A program made the translations under genes and the position numbers. Shown here piece by piece: positions 38,400-48,749 of a DNA stretch of 48,823 nucleotides. The DNA comes from Hydrogenophilales bacterium. GTDB taxonomy: Bacteria; Pseudomonadota; Gammaproteobacteria; Burkholderiales; Thiobacillaceae. Each line of letters begins with the position of its first letter. The stretch's first letter is position 1. The stretch is from the NCBI GenBank assembly GCA_024636675.1, contig JAGXGM010000008.1:1-48823 (forward strand), written 5' to 3'. The notes beneath the pieces were generated by a model, which saw only the letters and a program-made list of their open reading frames with translations, did not search any database and had not been told where the DNA came from.

Positions 38400-41300
38400 C
38401 TATTTATCGTTGCGGCGATCTGCACGCTGCGCCTGCAAAGAATCGAGAAAGGCGTTCACGGCGTCGAGTTCCTGCTCGAATAGGGGCAATAGCGCCGCCA
38501 GCGCCTCAGTGCGGCCCGCTTTTCCGGCAGCTTCGATTTCTGCACACAGCTCACCCAATGCCAGCGCGCCCACGGTGCGCGCCGATGACTTGAGCTTGTG
38601 CGCATGCTGGCTTGCCCGCGCCGGTTGACGATCGACACACGCTGTTTTCAACTCGTCCCCTATCTTCGTTGCACTGATCCGAAAGTCATTTAGAAATTCG
38701 AGGATCACTGCGGGGTCGCTACCGATGATGCTTTCGAGCACGCTCACGTCCACCGCGCGATCAGCAGCCACGTAGGGAGCAACTTCAGCATAGGAATCCA
38801 GACTGGATACAGCGGGCGGCAGCCATGTATCCAGGAATTTTTTAAGCGCGTCCAGTTGCAATGGCTTGCTCAGGCAATCGTCCATGCCGACTGCCTGGCA
38901 GCGACCCGCTTCGCCTTCGTGCGTATTGGCGGTCAGGGCCGCGATCGGGATGCGGTGCGAACCCTGCTCCTGGGCACGAATCGCGGCAGTCAATGCATAA
39001 CCATCCATCTCCGGCATCTGCAAATCAGTGAGCAGCAGCGCATAGTTTCCGCTCTGCCAGCGTTCCAGCGCCAGCCTGCCGTTGTCAGCGATATCGGCAG
39101 CAAAACCGAGCAGCGCAAGCTGCCACAGGATCACCTTCTGGTTGGTCTCATTGTCCTCGGCAACCAAAATCAGCCGGCCATTGCGCAGTGCCTCATCGTG
39201 TGATGGCTGTTTGACCCCGTTCTTGTGGGACCGTGGCGTTTGTGGGTCTTCAAGTACGTGTCCGGCGGCAATAGCGACTGCTTTGAAGAGTCGGTGACGC
39301 GTCAGCACGTTGCCGTCCACCACTACCAAACCGATGTGTTTCACACGTGGCTCCCTTCGCGATCCGCGCTCAATGGCAACGATGCGGATTTCCTGGTCGG
39401 TCAGATCACGGTCAAGGGCGCGCAGTTCATTCAGCGCCAGCGGAATATCGACCGCATCGATGATCCAGATCCAGCGTCCCGGCGACAAACCGGGCATCAG
39501 CTTGCGTGCCTGCACCAGATCCGCTGCCCGCTCGACACGCGCATCGGCGTGGGCCAGATACGCAGCAAAATTTTCGGACGGTCCATCCGGGCTGCCTACC
39601 ACGAGGCAGGAGAGTCCGGCTACTTGCGATGCGGGGTGTACCGCACCTGCCTGACTTTGCGGCAGTGTGAACTGCAGGCGTACGGTGAACGTGGAGCCTT
39701 TCCCGGGCGTGCTTTGCAGCCCGAGATGCCCCCCCATCATGTTGACCAGATGGCGCGAAATGACCAGTCCCAGCCCGGTGCCGCCAAAGCGCCGGGTGGT
39801 CGAGGAGTCGGCCTGGGTGAATGCAGTGAATAGCCGCGCCTGGGTCTCTTCATCCATCCCGATGCCATTATCGGCAACGTGCATTTCCACGACTGTCTGC
39901 TCCGGATGACGCTCGATTTGCACGGCACTTACCGCTATCCGGCCCGCTTGCTCGCGGCCGCTGGAAAACTTGATGGCGTTGCCAACCAGATTCATCAGGA
40001 CCTGGCTTAGACGTAACCCATCGCCCAGAACCGCTTCGGGTATCGCGGGATCGACGAACACCGTGAGTTCCACGTTTTTATTGACCGCCAGTTCGTCCAG
40101 CATGACACAGGTCTTTTCCACCACGTCGGCCAACGAGATCGGTGCCTGTTCGATTTCCATCCGCCCCGCTTCGATCTTCGAAAAATCGAGGATGTCGTCG
40201 ATGATCGACAGAAGCGACATCGCCGACTCGTGCATGAGATCGACCATCTCCACCTGTTGATCGTTAAGTCCGGTCTGCTGCAGCACCTCGGCCATGCCAA
40301 TCACGCCGTTCATTGGGGTGCGGATCTCGTGGCTCATGGCGGCAAGAAAGCTGGACTTGGCCTGGTTGGCATGATCGGCCATGAGCCGTGCCTGCTGCAG
40401 ATCGGTGGTGCGTGTCGCGACCTTGTCTTCCAGTTCTTCATTCAGACTTCGCAGCGCCGCCTCAGCCTTCAAATACCCCATGGCATACGAAATGTCGCCG
40501 ACCAGTTCCGTCAAAAGTTTCATCTCTTCTTCATGGAAGAAGTTGCCTTCGCTCGCATAAAGCGCGAGCGCGCCAATGGTTTCGTCCGCGACGATCAGAG
40601 GCAGAATGACCATTGAGTGAACGCCGGCTTCAACATATTTTTTGCCGAACAGAACCTGGGGATCGCTTTGCGAATCGTTGGAGACGATGATTTTTTTCTC
40701 ACTGATTGCCCGGGCCACCATGGTGCGTGAAGCAAGCTCATCAGACGACAAGATGCTTTTGATGGTATCCAAGAGCGCTTCGTCCTTGCCCGCCGAGGCC
40801 ACCGGGACAATCTTCATCGTCCACCGATCCACGACGCAGATCATGGCCATGCGGAACCCGCCTGTCTCGACCGCAATCTTGCAGGCCTCCCTGAACAGTT
40901 CCTCGCTGCCTTGCACGCGCACGATCAGCGTATTGATTCCGCTCAGCATGGCGTATACCCGGTTGAGGTAGGCGAGCCGCCTCTCCGAGGCTTTGCGCTC
41001 GCTGATGTCCTGGACCGTTCCGTATAGCCCGACAACGCTGCCGCTTGCGTCCTTCCGGGGCGCCCCTCTCCAAAGAACGTCAACGGGCTTGCCGTGGGGG
41101 CGGCGTGCCAGAAGTTCATCGCCCTGTGCTTCGCCCGATGCAATTGCCAAGGCAAGCTTGTCCTTCAGGCGGGCCTGGCTCGTCGCCTCGTAGCAGGCGA
41201 TGACTTCTTCGTGGTTGCGTGGTGGTCCCAGGTGCGGATCGCGCCCCAGAATCTCAAATACTTGCGGCGACCAGGTAATTTCCCCGGTGGCAAAGTCCAA

Positions 41301-43973
41301 CTCCCAGTCTCCGATATGCGCAATGCGCTGCGCTTCGTTCAGGCGCTGCACCGCCCGCTTGATCGCTTGTTCCGAACGCTTGCGATCCGACGATTCCAGC
41401 GCGAGGGACGCCTGGTTCGCAACGGCGACCGCAAATGACTCCTCGTCGGCGGTCCACTGGCGCATGGGCCCAGCGTGTTCGTGACACAGGACGCCCGCCC
41501 CGGTGCCGCCCAGGTGGATGGGCGCATCCAGCAGGGACGTGACACCGAACGGCTGAAAGTGGCTCTCCGAGAACGCGCCAGTGCGTGGGTCACGCTGCGC
41601 GTCCTCCGCGACAATCAACTCCTGTGTCGCCAGCGCCTGGAAGTAGGCAGGAAAATCTTGGGCAGAAAACTCCATGCCGGCGGTGTGCAAGCCCGTCGCC
41701 ACCTCGTAGAGGTCCATGCATTGCAGGGCAGTGCCATCCTGGTTGTAACGCCAGATGCTGACCCGCGCGACCCCCAGGGTTTTGGCGCCCATCTCTGTGA
41801 TTCGCCGAATCGTGCCCAAGAGGTCTTCATCTGTGGCTCTCCCTCTGGCAAGTTCGATCAGGGCGTTGCGCTGGCGGAGGTGACGCTTTTCTTCCTCGCG
41901 CAGTCTCGTCTCCGCCTCCTTGCTCTCGCTGACATCTTGGAAATAGACCGCCAGACCCTGCTCGGAGGGATAGGCGCGAACGCCGAACCAGATGTCGAGT
42001 GGCGGGTAGAACGCTTCAAAATCCACGGTATGGTTGTCCGCGATCGCCCGCCGGTATTCGCGCTCGAAGGTGGATCCGATGGCCTCGGGGAACTCCGTCC
42101 AGATGTCTTGGCCGGTCAGCTCGGTGCGAGTTCGCCTGAGCAGTTGCTCGGCCTTGCGGTTGAGGAAGGTGAACCGCCATTCCGTGTCCACGGTGAAAAA
42201 CGCATCCGTGATGCTCTCGAGGGTTGTTGTGAGCCGCTCAGCCAGTCCGTAGATCTGATCCGCCGCATGCTTGCGCTCGGTGATGTCTTGATTGAGACCC
42301 AGAATGCCAATGACCTGGTTATCTTTGTCATGTAGTGGCACCTTGGAGGTGCGCAGCCAGATCGTGTTGCCGTTCGGCAATGTCCGTGGCCCTTCGAAAT
42401 CCAGCTGGGAGGCATCCGATTCCAACAATGCCTTATCGTTGGCGCGGTACACCTCGGCCTGATCCTTCCAACCCATTTCAAAATCGGTCTTGCCGATCAA
42501 TTCATCGGAGCTGGAGTACCCGGCATCATTCGCGAACTGAGTGTTGCAGCCCAGAAAGCGAGAATCGCGGTCCTTCCAGAAAATACGGGCTGGCACATGT
42601 TCGAGAACGAGTTGGAGGAAATTCTTCGTCTCGCTGAGTCTATCCACCGCCCGCTTGCGCTCGGTGATGTCGCGGAACGACCAGATACGACCGTAGGAAT
42701 GGCCCTCGCTATCCAGCACCGGTGCCGAAGAGTGGTCGAGGATGGTACCGTTCTTCATTACGACTTCGGCCTGCGAGGTTTCCTCCGGATGAGCGTCGAG
42801 GTAGTGGACGTTGCCTTTGTCGTCAGCGTGTTTGACATCGAGGATCTGGTTCATCACGTACTGCAACTGCCGGCTGTCGTCCGTGTCTTCCGCGATTTCT
42901 TCCGGAATCTTCCATAGGTCAATCATCCGCTGGTTATTCAGGATGATCCTGCCTGTCGTATCGACGACGTGGATGCCGTCCGCCGACGTTTTCACCAAAG
43001 TCTCGAAAAATGCCGTTCTCCAGCGCAGATCGATTTCCGCCTGTTTACTCGCAGTGATGTCGCGCATGACGGTGGATATGTAGTCAAGCTTACCGTCAGG
43101 CAATCTATGGGCGACTATGACCTGGGAGACCAAAATTTCCATGCCATCACGGGCCCGCAAGACGACCTCGCCGCTCCATACGCCATCGCGGATCGCGGTG
43201 GGGATCCCTACGGTCAAAGCGGGATGGCTGGAGGGGTCGGGGAGCAAGTCGGCAATCTGCACCTGTGTAATGTCTTCGTGAAGACCCACACCGAGCGCCT
43301 TGCGGGCGGCGCGGTTGAGGTAGAGGAGACGCCCTGCGGGATCGCTGAAACCGACAAGGTCGGAGGTGGACTCGAGGATCATTGCCAGGCGATTGTGCTT
43401 TGCTTCTGTTTGCACGCGTTCTGTGATGTTCAGGTGCATGACCACGATACTGCTCGGCGCGTCGTCAGTCAGGGGGGTGACCGACATCAGGAACCACCGC
43501 TGTTCTGTTGGCGAATGACAGGGATATTCCATTGAGAAGTGCTTCACCTCCCTATTCAATACCGAGCGAATGCCCCTGGCGGCCTGCTGAGCCTCGGACG
43601 CGCCCTCTCCCGCTGCGTTGTCGCATACCTCGAGATAATTGACGCCGATCCCTTCGCCCGGGCCTTGGATCGCATTTGCGCGGCCAAATCGCCGCCACGC
43701 CTCGGTCACCGAGATGATGAGACCTTGAGTATCGAGCACAGCGAGCGTCACGGGTAGCGCGTTTACGATAGCGGCCTGCATGGCAGCCTCGTTGTCACGC
43801 ATGTATTCCTGGGCGCGCCGCAACAACACCGTCCGGCCGTCACGGTCCGACACAGTGTCCACTTCGCCGGCAGTCAGTTCCTTCAAGCGTTGCTCGGTCC
43901 GGTGCAGTGTCTCGATCAACGCGGTAACTTCTTCGTTCGCGTCTACCGTAGAGGGTGTTTTTTCAGAGTTCAT
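38400..43973 (-). CDS. Giant soluble hybrid histidine kinase (6 PAS, 2 GAF, HisKA, HATPase, 2 REC-like, HPt)
   Basis: The 1857-residue protein has no membrane segment. Six PAS units begin near residues 65, 195, 320, 452, 580 and 880; four are closed by RDIT-, QDIT- or QDIS-type ends. GAF-like domains lie at about 703-860 and 1003-1165. A coiled coil (1170-1200) leads to HisKA with H1215 in [11 protein letters not shown], then HATPase ([25 protein letters not shown]). A first receiver-like segment (about 1452-1575) lacks the Asp strand. A complete receiver follows (D1650 in [14 protein letters not shown]1703), and an HPt domain with H1792 in HAHKLKSSA ends the chain. The phosphorelay is thus self-contained up to the final partner. 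The likely partner is the REC-EAL protein 10 nt downstream. The signals are unknown; a haem or flavin in a PAS is possible. Confidence 0.93.
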   Translation of the reverse strand: MNSEKTPSTVDANEEVTALIETLHRTEQRLKELTAGEVDTVSDRDGRTVLLRRAQEYMRDNEAAMQAAIVNALPVTLAVLDTQGLIISVTEAWRRFGRANAIQGPGEGIGVNYLEVCDNAAGEGASEAQQAARGIRSVLNREVKHFSMEYPCHSPTEQRWFLMSVTPLTDDAPSSIVVMHLNITERVQTEAKHNRLAMILESTSDLVGFSDPAGRLLYLNRAARKALGVGLHEDITQVQIADLLPDPSSHPALTVGIPTAIRDGVWSGEVVLRARDGMEILVSQVIVAHRLPDGKLDYISTVMRDITASKQAEIDLRWRTAFFETLVKTSADGIHVVDTTGRIILNNQRMIDLWKIPEEIAEDTDDSRQLQYVMNQILDVKHADDKGNVHYLDAHPEETSQAEVVMKNGTILDHSSAPVLDSEGHSYGRIWSFRDITERKRAVDRLSETKNFLQLVLEHVPARIFWKDRDSRFLGCNTQFANDAGYSSSDELIGKTDFEMGWKDQAEVYRANDKALLESDASQLDFEGPRTLPNGNTIWLRTSKVPLHDKDNQVIGILGLNQDITERKHAADQIYGLAERLTTTLESITDAFFTVDTEWRFTFLNRKAEQLLRRTRTELTGQDIWTEFPEAIGSTFEREYRRAIADNHTVDFEAFYPPLDIWFGVRAYPSEQGLAVYFQDVSESKEAETRLREEEKRHLRQRNALIELARGRATDEDLLGTIRRITEMGAKTLGVARVSIWRYNQDGTALQCMDLYEVATGLHTAGMEFSAQDFPAYFQALATQELIVAEDAQRDPRTGAFSESHFQPFGVTSLLDAPIHLGGTGAGVLCHEHAGPMRQWTADEESFAVAVANQASLALESSDRKRSEQAIKRAVQRLNEAQRIAHIGDWELDFATGEITWSPQVFEILGRDPHLGPPRNHEEVIACYEATSQARLKDKLALAIASGEAQGDELLARRPHGKPVDVLWRGAPRKDASGSVVGLYGTVQDISERKASERRLAYLNRVYAMLSGINTLIVRVQGSEELFREACKIAVETGGFRMAMICVVDRWTMKIVPVASAGKDEALLDTIKSILSSDELASRTMVARAISEKKIIVSNDSQSDPQVLFGKKYVEAGVHSMVILPLIVADETIGALALYASEGNFFHEEEMKLLTELVGDISYAMGYLKAEAALRSLNEELEDKVATRTTDLQQARLMADHANQAKSSFLAAMSHEIRTPMNGVIGMAEVLQQTGLNDQQVEMVDLMHESAMSLLSIIDDILDFSKIEAGRMEIEQAPISLADVVEKTCVMLDELAVNKNVELTVFVDPAIPEAVLGDGLRLSQVLMNLVGNAIKFSSGREQAGRIAVSAVQIERHPEQTVVEMHVADNGIGMDEETQARLFTAFTQADSSTTRRFGGTGLGLVISRHLVNMMGGHLGLQSTPGKGSTFTVRLQFTLPQSQAGAVHPASQVAGLSCLVVGSPDGPSENFAAYLAHADARVERAADLVQARKLMPGLSPGRWIWIIDAVDIPLALNELRALDRDLTDQEIRIVAIERGSRREPRVKHIGLVVVDGNVLTRHRLFKAVAIAAGHVLEDPQTPRSHKNGVKQPSHDEALRNGRLILVAEDNETNQKVILWQLALLGFAADIADNGRLALERWQSGNYALLLTDLQMPEMDGYALTAAIRAQEQGSHRIPIAALTANTHEGEAGRCQAVGMDDCLSKPLQLDALKKFLDTWLPPAVSSLDSYAEVAPYVAADRAVDVSVLESIIGSDPAVILEFLNDFRISATKIGDELKTACVDRQPARASQHAHKLKSSARTVGALALGELCAEIEAAGKAGRTEALAALLPLFEQELDAVNAFLDSLQAQRADRRNDK

Positions 43974-44239
43974 GCGACGTAACTTTCCAGGCCCAGGCCA
44001 GCAATACGGTCTTCGTCAGGCTGAGGGTGCCGACGATTCTTCGAAGGGGGACGGCACGAGCTCGCCGTGGTACAGGCCAGCAACGCTTTCTCGACCGGCT
44101 TGGCCAAGAGTTCCGTCTGTAGCGACTTCACTCGCACCTTGAGCTCTGCCTCTTCAGCATCGAGCCTGACGCGTATGGAAAGTCGGACGGATTTAATATG
44201 GGTTCCGCGGGAAGGCGCACGGAAACCGGCTTGGTCCAA
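43970..44239 (-). CDS. Possible small open frame upstream of the hybrid kinase
   Basis: An 89-residue frame with a TTG start that ends in an ATGA overlap with the kinase start. The middle ([20 protein letters not shown]) is a charged, helix-prone stretch; the C-terminal part is Ser/Arg/Pro-rich and looks less like protein. A one-base shift after KALLA would give a more protein-like end. It has no ATG and no recognised family. It may be chance or the tail of a decayed gene; the overlap is the only argument for it. Confidence 0.2.
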   Translation of the reverse strand: MDQAGFRAPSRGTHIKSVRLSIRVRLDAEEAELKVRVKSLQTELLAKPVEKALLACTTASSCRPPSKNRRHPQPDEDRIAGLGLESYVA

Positions 44240-44593
44240 TACTGGCAGTATTTACCTGGTTGCCGTGACGGTCTGTTCGCTAATGCACACAAGCCGCTGT
44301 CGCGCAACTGCCGTGGGTGCTGCTGGACTCTTCGAATTGGAAGACACTTTCAGACGAGGGAATCTCTGATTGGTTCAATGAACCGTCATTACGAGCGAAG
44401 CGAAGCAGTTGCCCGGCAGCAGAGTCTATGGTTTGGAGATTGCTTCATTGCTATCGTCGTTTTTGGCGAGCAGGCGCCAACGGCCGCGTCTATTGAGATT
44501 CTCGAGGCGAATGGCAGGAATCGTTGTGTCGTGTTGAAAAACTGCTGTAGGGGCTTGGGCGCGCAACCTTTCGATACCGCAACGCATGACGGA
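44240..44593. other. Gene-poor stretch upstream of the hybrid kinase
   Basis: No supported gene here. Part of it is the repeat-like element at 44384-44460. The remainder has no promoter pair I can place with confidence, although the kinase operon promoter must lie in or near it. Confidence 0.4.
44384..44460. repeat. Degenerate dispersed palindromic repeat (CGTCATTACGAGCGAAGCGAAGC type)
   Basis: The left arm begins CGTCATTACGAGCGAAGCGA, a pattern I recall from intergenic repeats in many bacterial genomes. A partial right arm follows (GGAGATTGCTTC, then a damaged end near CGTCG). In intact copies the right arm usually mirrors the left as CGCTCCTCGCAATGACG; here it has decayed. It is a non-coding repeat relic beside the kinase operon. 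Confidence 0.55.
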
Positions 44594-44627
44594 AACGACA
44601 AGGGCCGCAAATGCGGCCCTTGTCGTT
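44594..44627 (-). terminator. Strong hairpin terminator of the pdh operon
   Basis: A perfect 16-bp inverted repeat (AACGACAAGGGCCGCA/TGCGGCCCTTGTCGTT) with a 2-nt centre lies 17 nt downstream of the E2-E3 stop. On the minus strand only a short T stretch (GTTTCC) follows, so termination may be partial. Confidence 0.75.
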
Positions 44628-44643
44628 GGTGCTTTCCGGACGA

Positions 44644-47600
44644 TTACTTCTTCGCCGTGCGTCGCAGCCGGTTCAACAACCGCCGCGCCAGTTCGCCGAA
44701 CAGTTCGGTCTGCGTCGGGTGCGGGAAGATGGCCTTCGCCACCTGGGTCAGCGTCATCTCGCCCGCCACCATCATCACGCCGATGCCGATCAGGGTGTCG
44801 GTGTGGTCGGCGAGGTAATGCACGCCGATGATGCGGCCCGTGGCCTTGTCGGCGACGAGCTTGATCATGCCTTCGGTCTCGCCGGTGATCATGGCCTTGG
44901 CGTCGATGCTCATCGGCATCTTGGCTTCCACCGCATCGATGCCCTTGGCCTTGGCCTGCGCGACGGACAGACCGACGAAGCCGGCCTGCGGGCGCGAGAA
45001 GGTGACGCCGCAATCCTTGTCCTGGTCGTATTCGGATGCGTGACCGAGCAGGTTGCTGGCGGCGACGCGGCCCTGTGTGGCGGCGGTGTGGGCGAGCATG
45101 TAGCCGCCTATGACGTCGCCCACCGCGTAGATGTTCGACGCGCTGGTCTGGCAGCGCGCGTCGACCTTGATCGCGGCGCCGTCGAGCTCGACGCCGACCT
45201 TGTCGAGATTGAGCCGGCTGGTGTCGGGGCGCTTGCCGGTGGCCATCAGGATGACGTCGCAGTCGAACACAGACTCGACGTCTTCCTTGTTGGCGCCGCC
45301 TTTATTTGAGTAGCGCAGCTTCATCTTGCCGGGCTTGCCGCTGGCTTCCTTGATGTCGGCGCCGGTGACGACGGTGATTTCCTTTTCCAGCGAGGCGACC
45401 AGGATCCTGGCGATTTCTTCTTCGGTTTCGGCGAGGATGCGGTCGTGGCGTTCCAGCATCAGCACCTCGGTGCCGAAGTCGCGGAAGATCTGCGCCATTT
45501 CCACGCCGATGACGCCGCCGCCGACGATGCCGAGCTTCTTCGGCGGCTGGGCGAGGTTCCAGATGGTATCGGAGGTGACCACGCCGCCGGTCGTCAGGTT
45601 CTCGCGCGCGCCGGGAATCGGCGGCACGAAGGCGGGGGCGCCGGTGGCGATGACGGCTGCGCCGAAGCTGACGGTGTAGGGCTCGCCCTCGACCGGGGTG
45701 ATCTTCAGCGTATGGGCGTCGACGAATTCGCCGTAGCCTTCGCGCACGTCGATCTTCATGCCCTTGTCGGCCTTGAGCGCCATTTCGCCGCGGCTCGACT
45801 GCACCCAGCGGCGATGCTTCTCGACCTGTTCCCAGTTGAGCTTCGGCGTGTTGGTGCCGTCGACGCCCATGTCGGCGTCGTGCGCGCGGTTGCGGATGAC
45901 GTCCGCCGCGGCGCGCCAGGCCTTGGAGGGAATGCAGCCGCGCCACAGGCATTCGCCGCCGGGGAAGGGCTCGTTGTTGACCATCATCACACGGACGCCG
46001 TGATCGGCGAGGTCGCGCGCGCAGTCCTCGCCGCCGGGGCCGCCGCCGACGACGACGACCGGGAAGTCCCAGTTACCCTCGGGGATGGGTGACACCGGTG
46101 CGCTGGTGGTCGCAGCTGCGCCGGCGACGGTTTCAGCCGCCGCCGCTCCGCCCGCCATCCAGGCTTCGGGCGCTTCGATGGTCTGCTTCAGCGTGGCCAG
46201 ATACAGCGCGACGTCAGCGCCGTTCAGCACGCGGTGGTCGCCGGTGATGGTGAAGGGCGTGCCTTGCGGTCCGTTGGCGGCAATCGCCAGGATCGCGGCG
46301 ATGCCGGGGGTGGGGATCGCCGTGAAGTGCGACACGCCCAGCATGCCCATGTTGGAAATGGTGAAGGTGGGATTGGAATACTCGGCCGGTGCCAGCTTTC
46401 GCACGCGTGCGCGCTCGACGAGGCTCGTCCAGTCGCTTTGCAGCGCGTCCAGCGGTTTTTTCTCGATGCCGTGCAGAATCGGCACGACGAGGCCGCCGTC
46501 GTTCGACATCACTGCGACGCCGAAGTCGTGGTTCGCGCGTTCGACCAGCTTGTCGACCGGCTGGTAGGCCCAGTTCATGCGCGGGAATTTCGCCATCGCG
46601 ACCGAACAGGCCTTGGCGATCGCCACCGTCACCGAGACCTTCTTCGCCTTGGCGGCGGCGGTCAGCGCGGCGGTGTTGATGTTCATCGTGACGTTGAAGG
46701 TCGGCAGCGTCAGCGAGGCGGTCATCGCGTGGGAGACGGCCTTTTCCATCGAGGTCATCTTGCGACCCTGGCCCGGCACGTCGACCTGCGGCAACGAATG
46801 CGCGACTTCCTGCATCGATGGACGCGCACGTGCCACGTCGGCGGCGACGATGACGCCCGAGGGGCCGGTTCCGGCCAGACCGGTGAGGTTCACGCCCAGC
46901 TGCGCCGCGACCTTGCGCGCATAAGGGCTGGCCTGGCGGCCCTGCGGACGGCCGACGGGCTGCTGGCTGCCTTCGGCGGAAATCTGCATCGGCGCGGCCT
47001 TGGGCATGGGGATGTGCGCCGGCTTGTCGGCCGCATGTGGCGCGACCTTGTGCGTGTCCTTGACCTTGTGCTCGGCAGAAATCGTCACGCCGGTGTCATT
47101 CGCCTTGGCGGCGTCGTCGACGATGAAGCCCATCGGGTGGCCGACTTCGACCACGCTGCCGACATCGGCGATGGGGCCGGAGAGGAAGCCGTCCTGGAAA
47201 ACCTCGACGTCCATGATGGCCTTGTCGGTTTCCACGGTGGCGACGATGTCGCCGCGCTTGATGGCGTCACCCGGCTGTTTTTCCCAGGTGACGACCACGC
47301 CTTCGGTCATGGTGTCCGACAGTTGCGGCATCACGATCGGCGTGCCGGCGTGGTGCGGGATCATCTCGGTCTGCGCCTGTTCCGCCACCACTTCGTCGGC
47401 GGCAATCGCCATGTCGCCCGCGGTGTCAGTGATGTAGCCGAGTGCTGCGCCGACGGCAATGGTCGCGCCGACGTCGGCCAGCGGGCCGGCCAGATAGCCG
47501 GCCTTGAACACTTCGACGTCCATGATGGCCTTGTCGGTCTCGACCGTGGCGACGATGTCGCCGCGCTCGACGCGGTCGCCGGGTTGCTTCTCCCAGGTGA

Positions 47601-47664
47601 CGACCACGCCCTCGGTCATGGTGTCCGAGAGCTGCGGCATCGTGATGGCGTAATGTTGGGACAT
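44644..47664 (-). CDS. Fused dihydrolipoyl acyltransferase (E2) - dihydrolipoyl dehydrogenase (E3)
   Basis: The 1006-residue chain joins two PDH-complex enzymes. Two lipoyl domains (1-80 with K45, 108-184 with K148, each in ETDKAIMDVEVF) are followed by an E3/E1-binding domain (about 243-280, SPYARKVAAQLGVNLTGLAG) and an E2 catalytic domain (about 295-500) ending in GDHRVLNGAD. That motif keeps H477 but has N481 where Asp is usual. An Ala/Pro-rich linker (about 500-530) leads to E3, with the FAD site VVVVGGGPGGED, redox cysteines C572 and C577 in GECLWRGCIPSK, a NAD site (GIVGGGVIGVEMA) and the catalytic His-Glu in PHPTQTE. E3 looks closer to the mercuric-reductase-like branch than to classic Lpd. 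It follows E1-beta in the operon. The frame is open throughout, so this is a real fusion. Confidence 0.93.
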   Translation of the reverse strand: MSQHYAITMPQLSDTMTEGVVVTWEKQPGDRVERGDIVATVETDKAIMDVEVFKAGYLAGPLADVGATIAVGAALGYITDTAGDMAIAADEVVAEQAQTEMIPHHAGTPIVMPQLSDTMTEGVVVTWEKQPGDAIKRGDIVATVETDKAIMDVEVFQDGFLSGPIADVGSVVEVGHPMGFIVDDAAKANDTGVTISAEHKVKDTHKVAPHAADKPAHIPMPKAAPMQISAEGSQQPVGRPQGRQASPYARKVAAQLGVNLTGLAGTGPSGVIVAADVARARPSMQEVAHSLPQVDVPGQGRKMTSMEKAVSHAMTASLTLPTFNVTMNINTAALTAAAKAKKVSVTVAIAKACSVAMAKFPRMNWAYQPVDKLVERANHDFGVAVMSNDGGLVVPILHGIEKKPLDALQSDWTSLVERARVRKLAPAEYSNPTFTISNMGMLGVSHFTAIPTPGIAAILAIAANGPQGTPFTITGDHRVLNGADVALYLATLKQTIEAPEAWMAGGAAAAETVAGAAATTSAPVSPIPEGNWDFPVVVVGGGPGGEDCARDLADHGVRVMMVNNEPFPGGECLWRGCIPSKAWRAAADVIRNRAHDADMGVDGTNTPKLNWEQVEKHRRWVQSSRGEMALKADKGMKIDVREGYGEFVDAHTLKITPVEGEPYTVSFGAAVIATGAPAFVPPIPGARENLTTGGVVTSDTIWNLAQPPKKLGIVGGGVIGVEMAQIFRDFGTEVLMLERHDRILAETEEEIARILVASLEKEITVVTGADIKEASGKPGKMKLRYSNKGGANKEDVESVFDCDVILMATGKRPDTSRLNLDKVGVELDGAAIKVDARCQTSASNIYAVGDVIGGYMLAHTAATQGRVAASNLLGHASEYDQDKDCGVTFSRPQAGFVGLSVAQAKAKGIDAVEAKMPMSIDAKAMITGETEGMIKLVADKATGRIIGVHYLADHTDTLIGIGVMMVAGEMTLTQVAKAIFPHPTQTELFGELARRLLNRLRRTAKK
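47197..47334 (-). repeat. Duplicated lipoyl-domain segment, copy 2
   Basis: This segment encodes residues 111-156 of the E2-E3 protein. MPQLSDTMTEGVVVTWEKQ and GDIVATVETDKAIMDVEVF are identical to copy 1 at 47506-47643, a 309-nt offset, and the DNA is also highly similar. It points to a domain duplication kept homogeneous by gene conversion or of recent origin. Confidence 0.85.
47506..47643 (-). repeat. Duplicated lipoyl-domain segment, copy 1
   Basis: This segment encodes residues 8-53 of the E2-E3 protein and is the N-terminal partner of the copy at 47197-47334. The two differ mainly in RVER versus AIKR just before the shared GDIVATVETDKA stretch. Confidence 0.85.
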
Positions 47665-47756
47665 ATTTATTTCCGTTAGGGGTTAGGGGTGAAGGGTGAA
47701 GCAGGTAATGACGCCAGCGAACGCTCCTGACGCCTTACCTCTTACGCCTTACTCAA

Positions 47757-48740
47757 TCACGCCTTGCCAAATAGCTTCAATACCGCTTTCACCACATCCT
47801 CGTGATCCGGGATCGCCGCTTTTTCCAGCGTGTGGTTGTAGGGCTGCGGCACCAGCGCCGAGTGGACGCGCACCGGGGCGGCGTCCAGTTCGAAGAAGCA
47901 CTCCTCGTTGATGATGGCGATGACTTCGGAACCGACGCCGACCGGCGCTTCGTCTTCTTCGGCGATGACGACGCGGTGGGTCTTGCTGACCGATGCCTTG
48001 ATGCCTGCGCGGTCCAGCGGCGACAACGAATACAGGTCGACCACTTCGGCCGAGATGCCGTACTGCTTGTCGAGGATTTCAGCGGCCTTGAGGCACCAGT
48101 GCACCGAGATGTTGTAGCCGAAGAGCGTCACGTCGGTGCCGGCGCGCGCGACTTCCGAGCCTTCCAGCGGGTGGAAGTATTCGCCGTCCGGCACTTCGCC
48201 CTTCATGTTGTACATGAGTTCATGTTCGTTGATGAACACCGGGTCGTCGCTGCGGATCGCCGACTTCAGCAGACCGTAGGCCTGCTTCGGGTTGGACGGC
48301 GTCACCACGCGCAGGCCGGCGATGCCCATGAACACCTTCTCCATGCGCGCGGAGTGCTGCGCGCCAAGCTGGTGCGCAGCACCGCCGGCGGAGCGGAACA
48401 CGCACGGCGCGGCCAGCTGGCCACCCGACATGTAGCGAATCTTGGCGGCGGAGTTGAACATCTGGTCCATCGCCAGCCAGGCGAAGTTGACCGACATGAT
48501 TTCGACAATCGGGCGCACGCCGAGGAAGGACGCACCGATGGCAAGGCCGGTGAAGCCGCCTTCGGAAATCGGGGTGTCCATCACGCGCAGCGGGCCGTAT
48601 TTTTCGTACAGGCCCTTGGTGGCCTTGTAGGTGCCGCCGGCCACGCCGATGTCTTCGCCCATACAGATGACCAGGGGGTCATGCGACATTTCTTCGTCGT
48701 GGGCGCGTTGGATCGCTTCCCACAGCATGATTTGAGCCAT
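47757..48740 (-). CDS. pdhB: Pyruvate dehydrogenase-type E1 component, beta subunit
   Basis: The 327-residue thiamine-diphosphate enzyme subunit pairs with E1-alpha to decarboxylate pyruvate (or another 2-oxoacid) and load the lipoyl arms of E2. It shows MGEDIGVAGGTYKATKGL with the ThDP Glu, DTPISEGGFTGLAIGAS, RPIVEIMSVNFAWLAMDQ, AGGAAHQLGAQHSARMEKVF, TPSNPKQAYGLLKSAI, and the C-terminal transketolase domain (VVDLYSLSPLDRAGIKASV, VIAEEDEAPVGVGSEV). The length is typical. ATG 48740 has AAGGA about 7 nt upstream. It starts 9 nt after the E1-alpha stop and precedes the E2-E3 gene by 92 nt. The oxoacid substrate is not proven. Confidence 0.94.
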   Translation of the reverse strand: MAQIMLWEAIQRAHDEEMSHDPLVICMGEDIGVAGGTYKATKGLYEKYGPLRVMDTPISEGGFTGLAIGASFLGVRPIVEIMSVNFAWLAMDQMFNSAAKIRYMSGGQLAAPCVFRSAGGAAHQLGAQHSARMEKVFMGIAGLRVVTPSNPKQAYGLLKSAIRSDDPVFINEHELMYNMKGEVPDGEYFHPLEGSEVARAGTDVTLFGYNISVHWCLKAAEILDKQYGISAEVVDLYSLSPLDRAGIKASVSKTHRVVIAEEDEAPVGVGSEVIAIINEECFFELDAAPVRVHSALVPQPYNHTLEKAAIPDHEDVVKAVLKLFGKA

Positions 48741-48749
48741 GTTTTTTCC

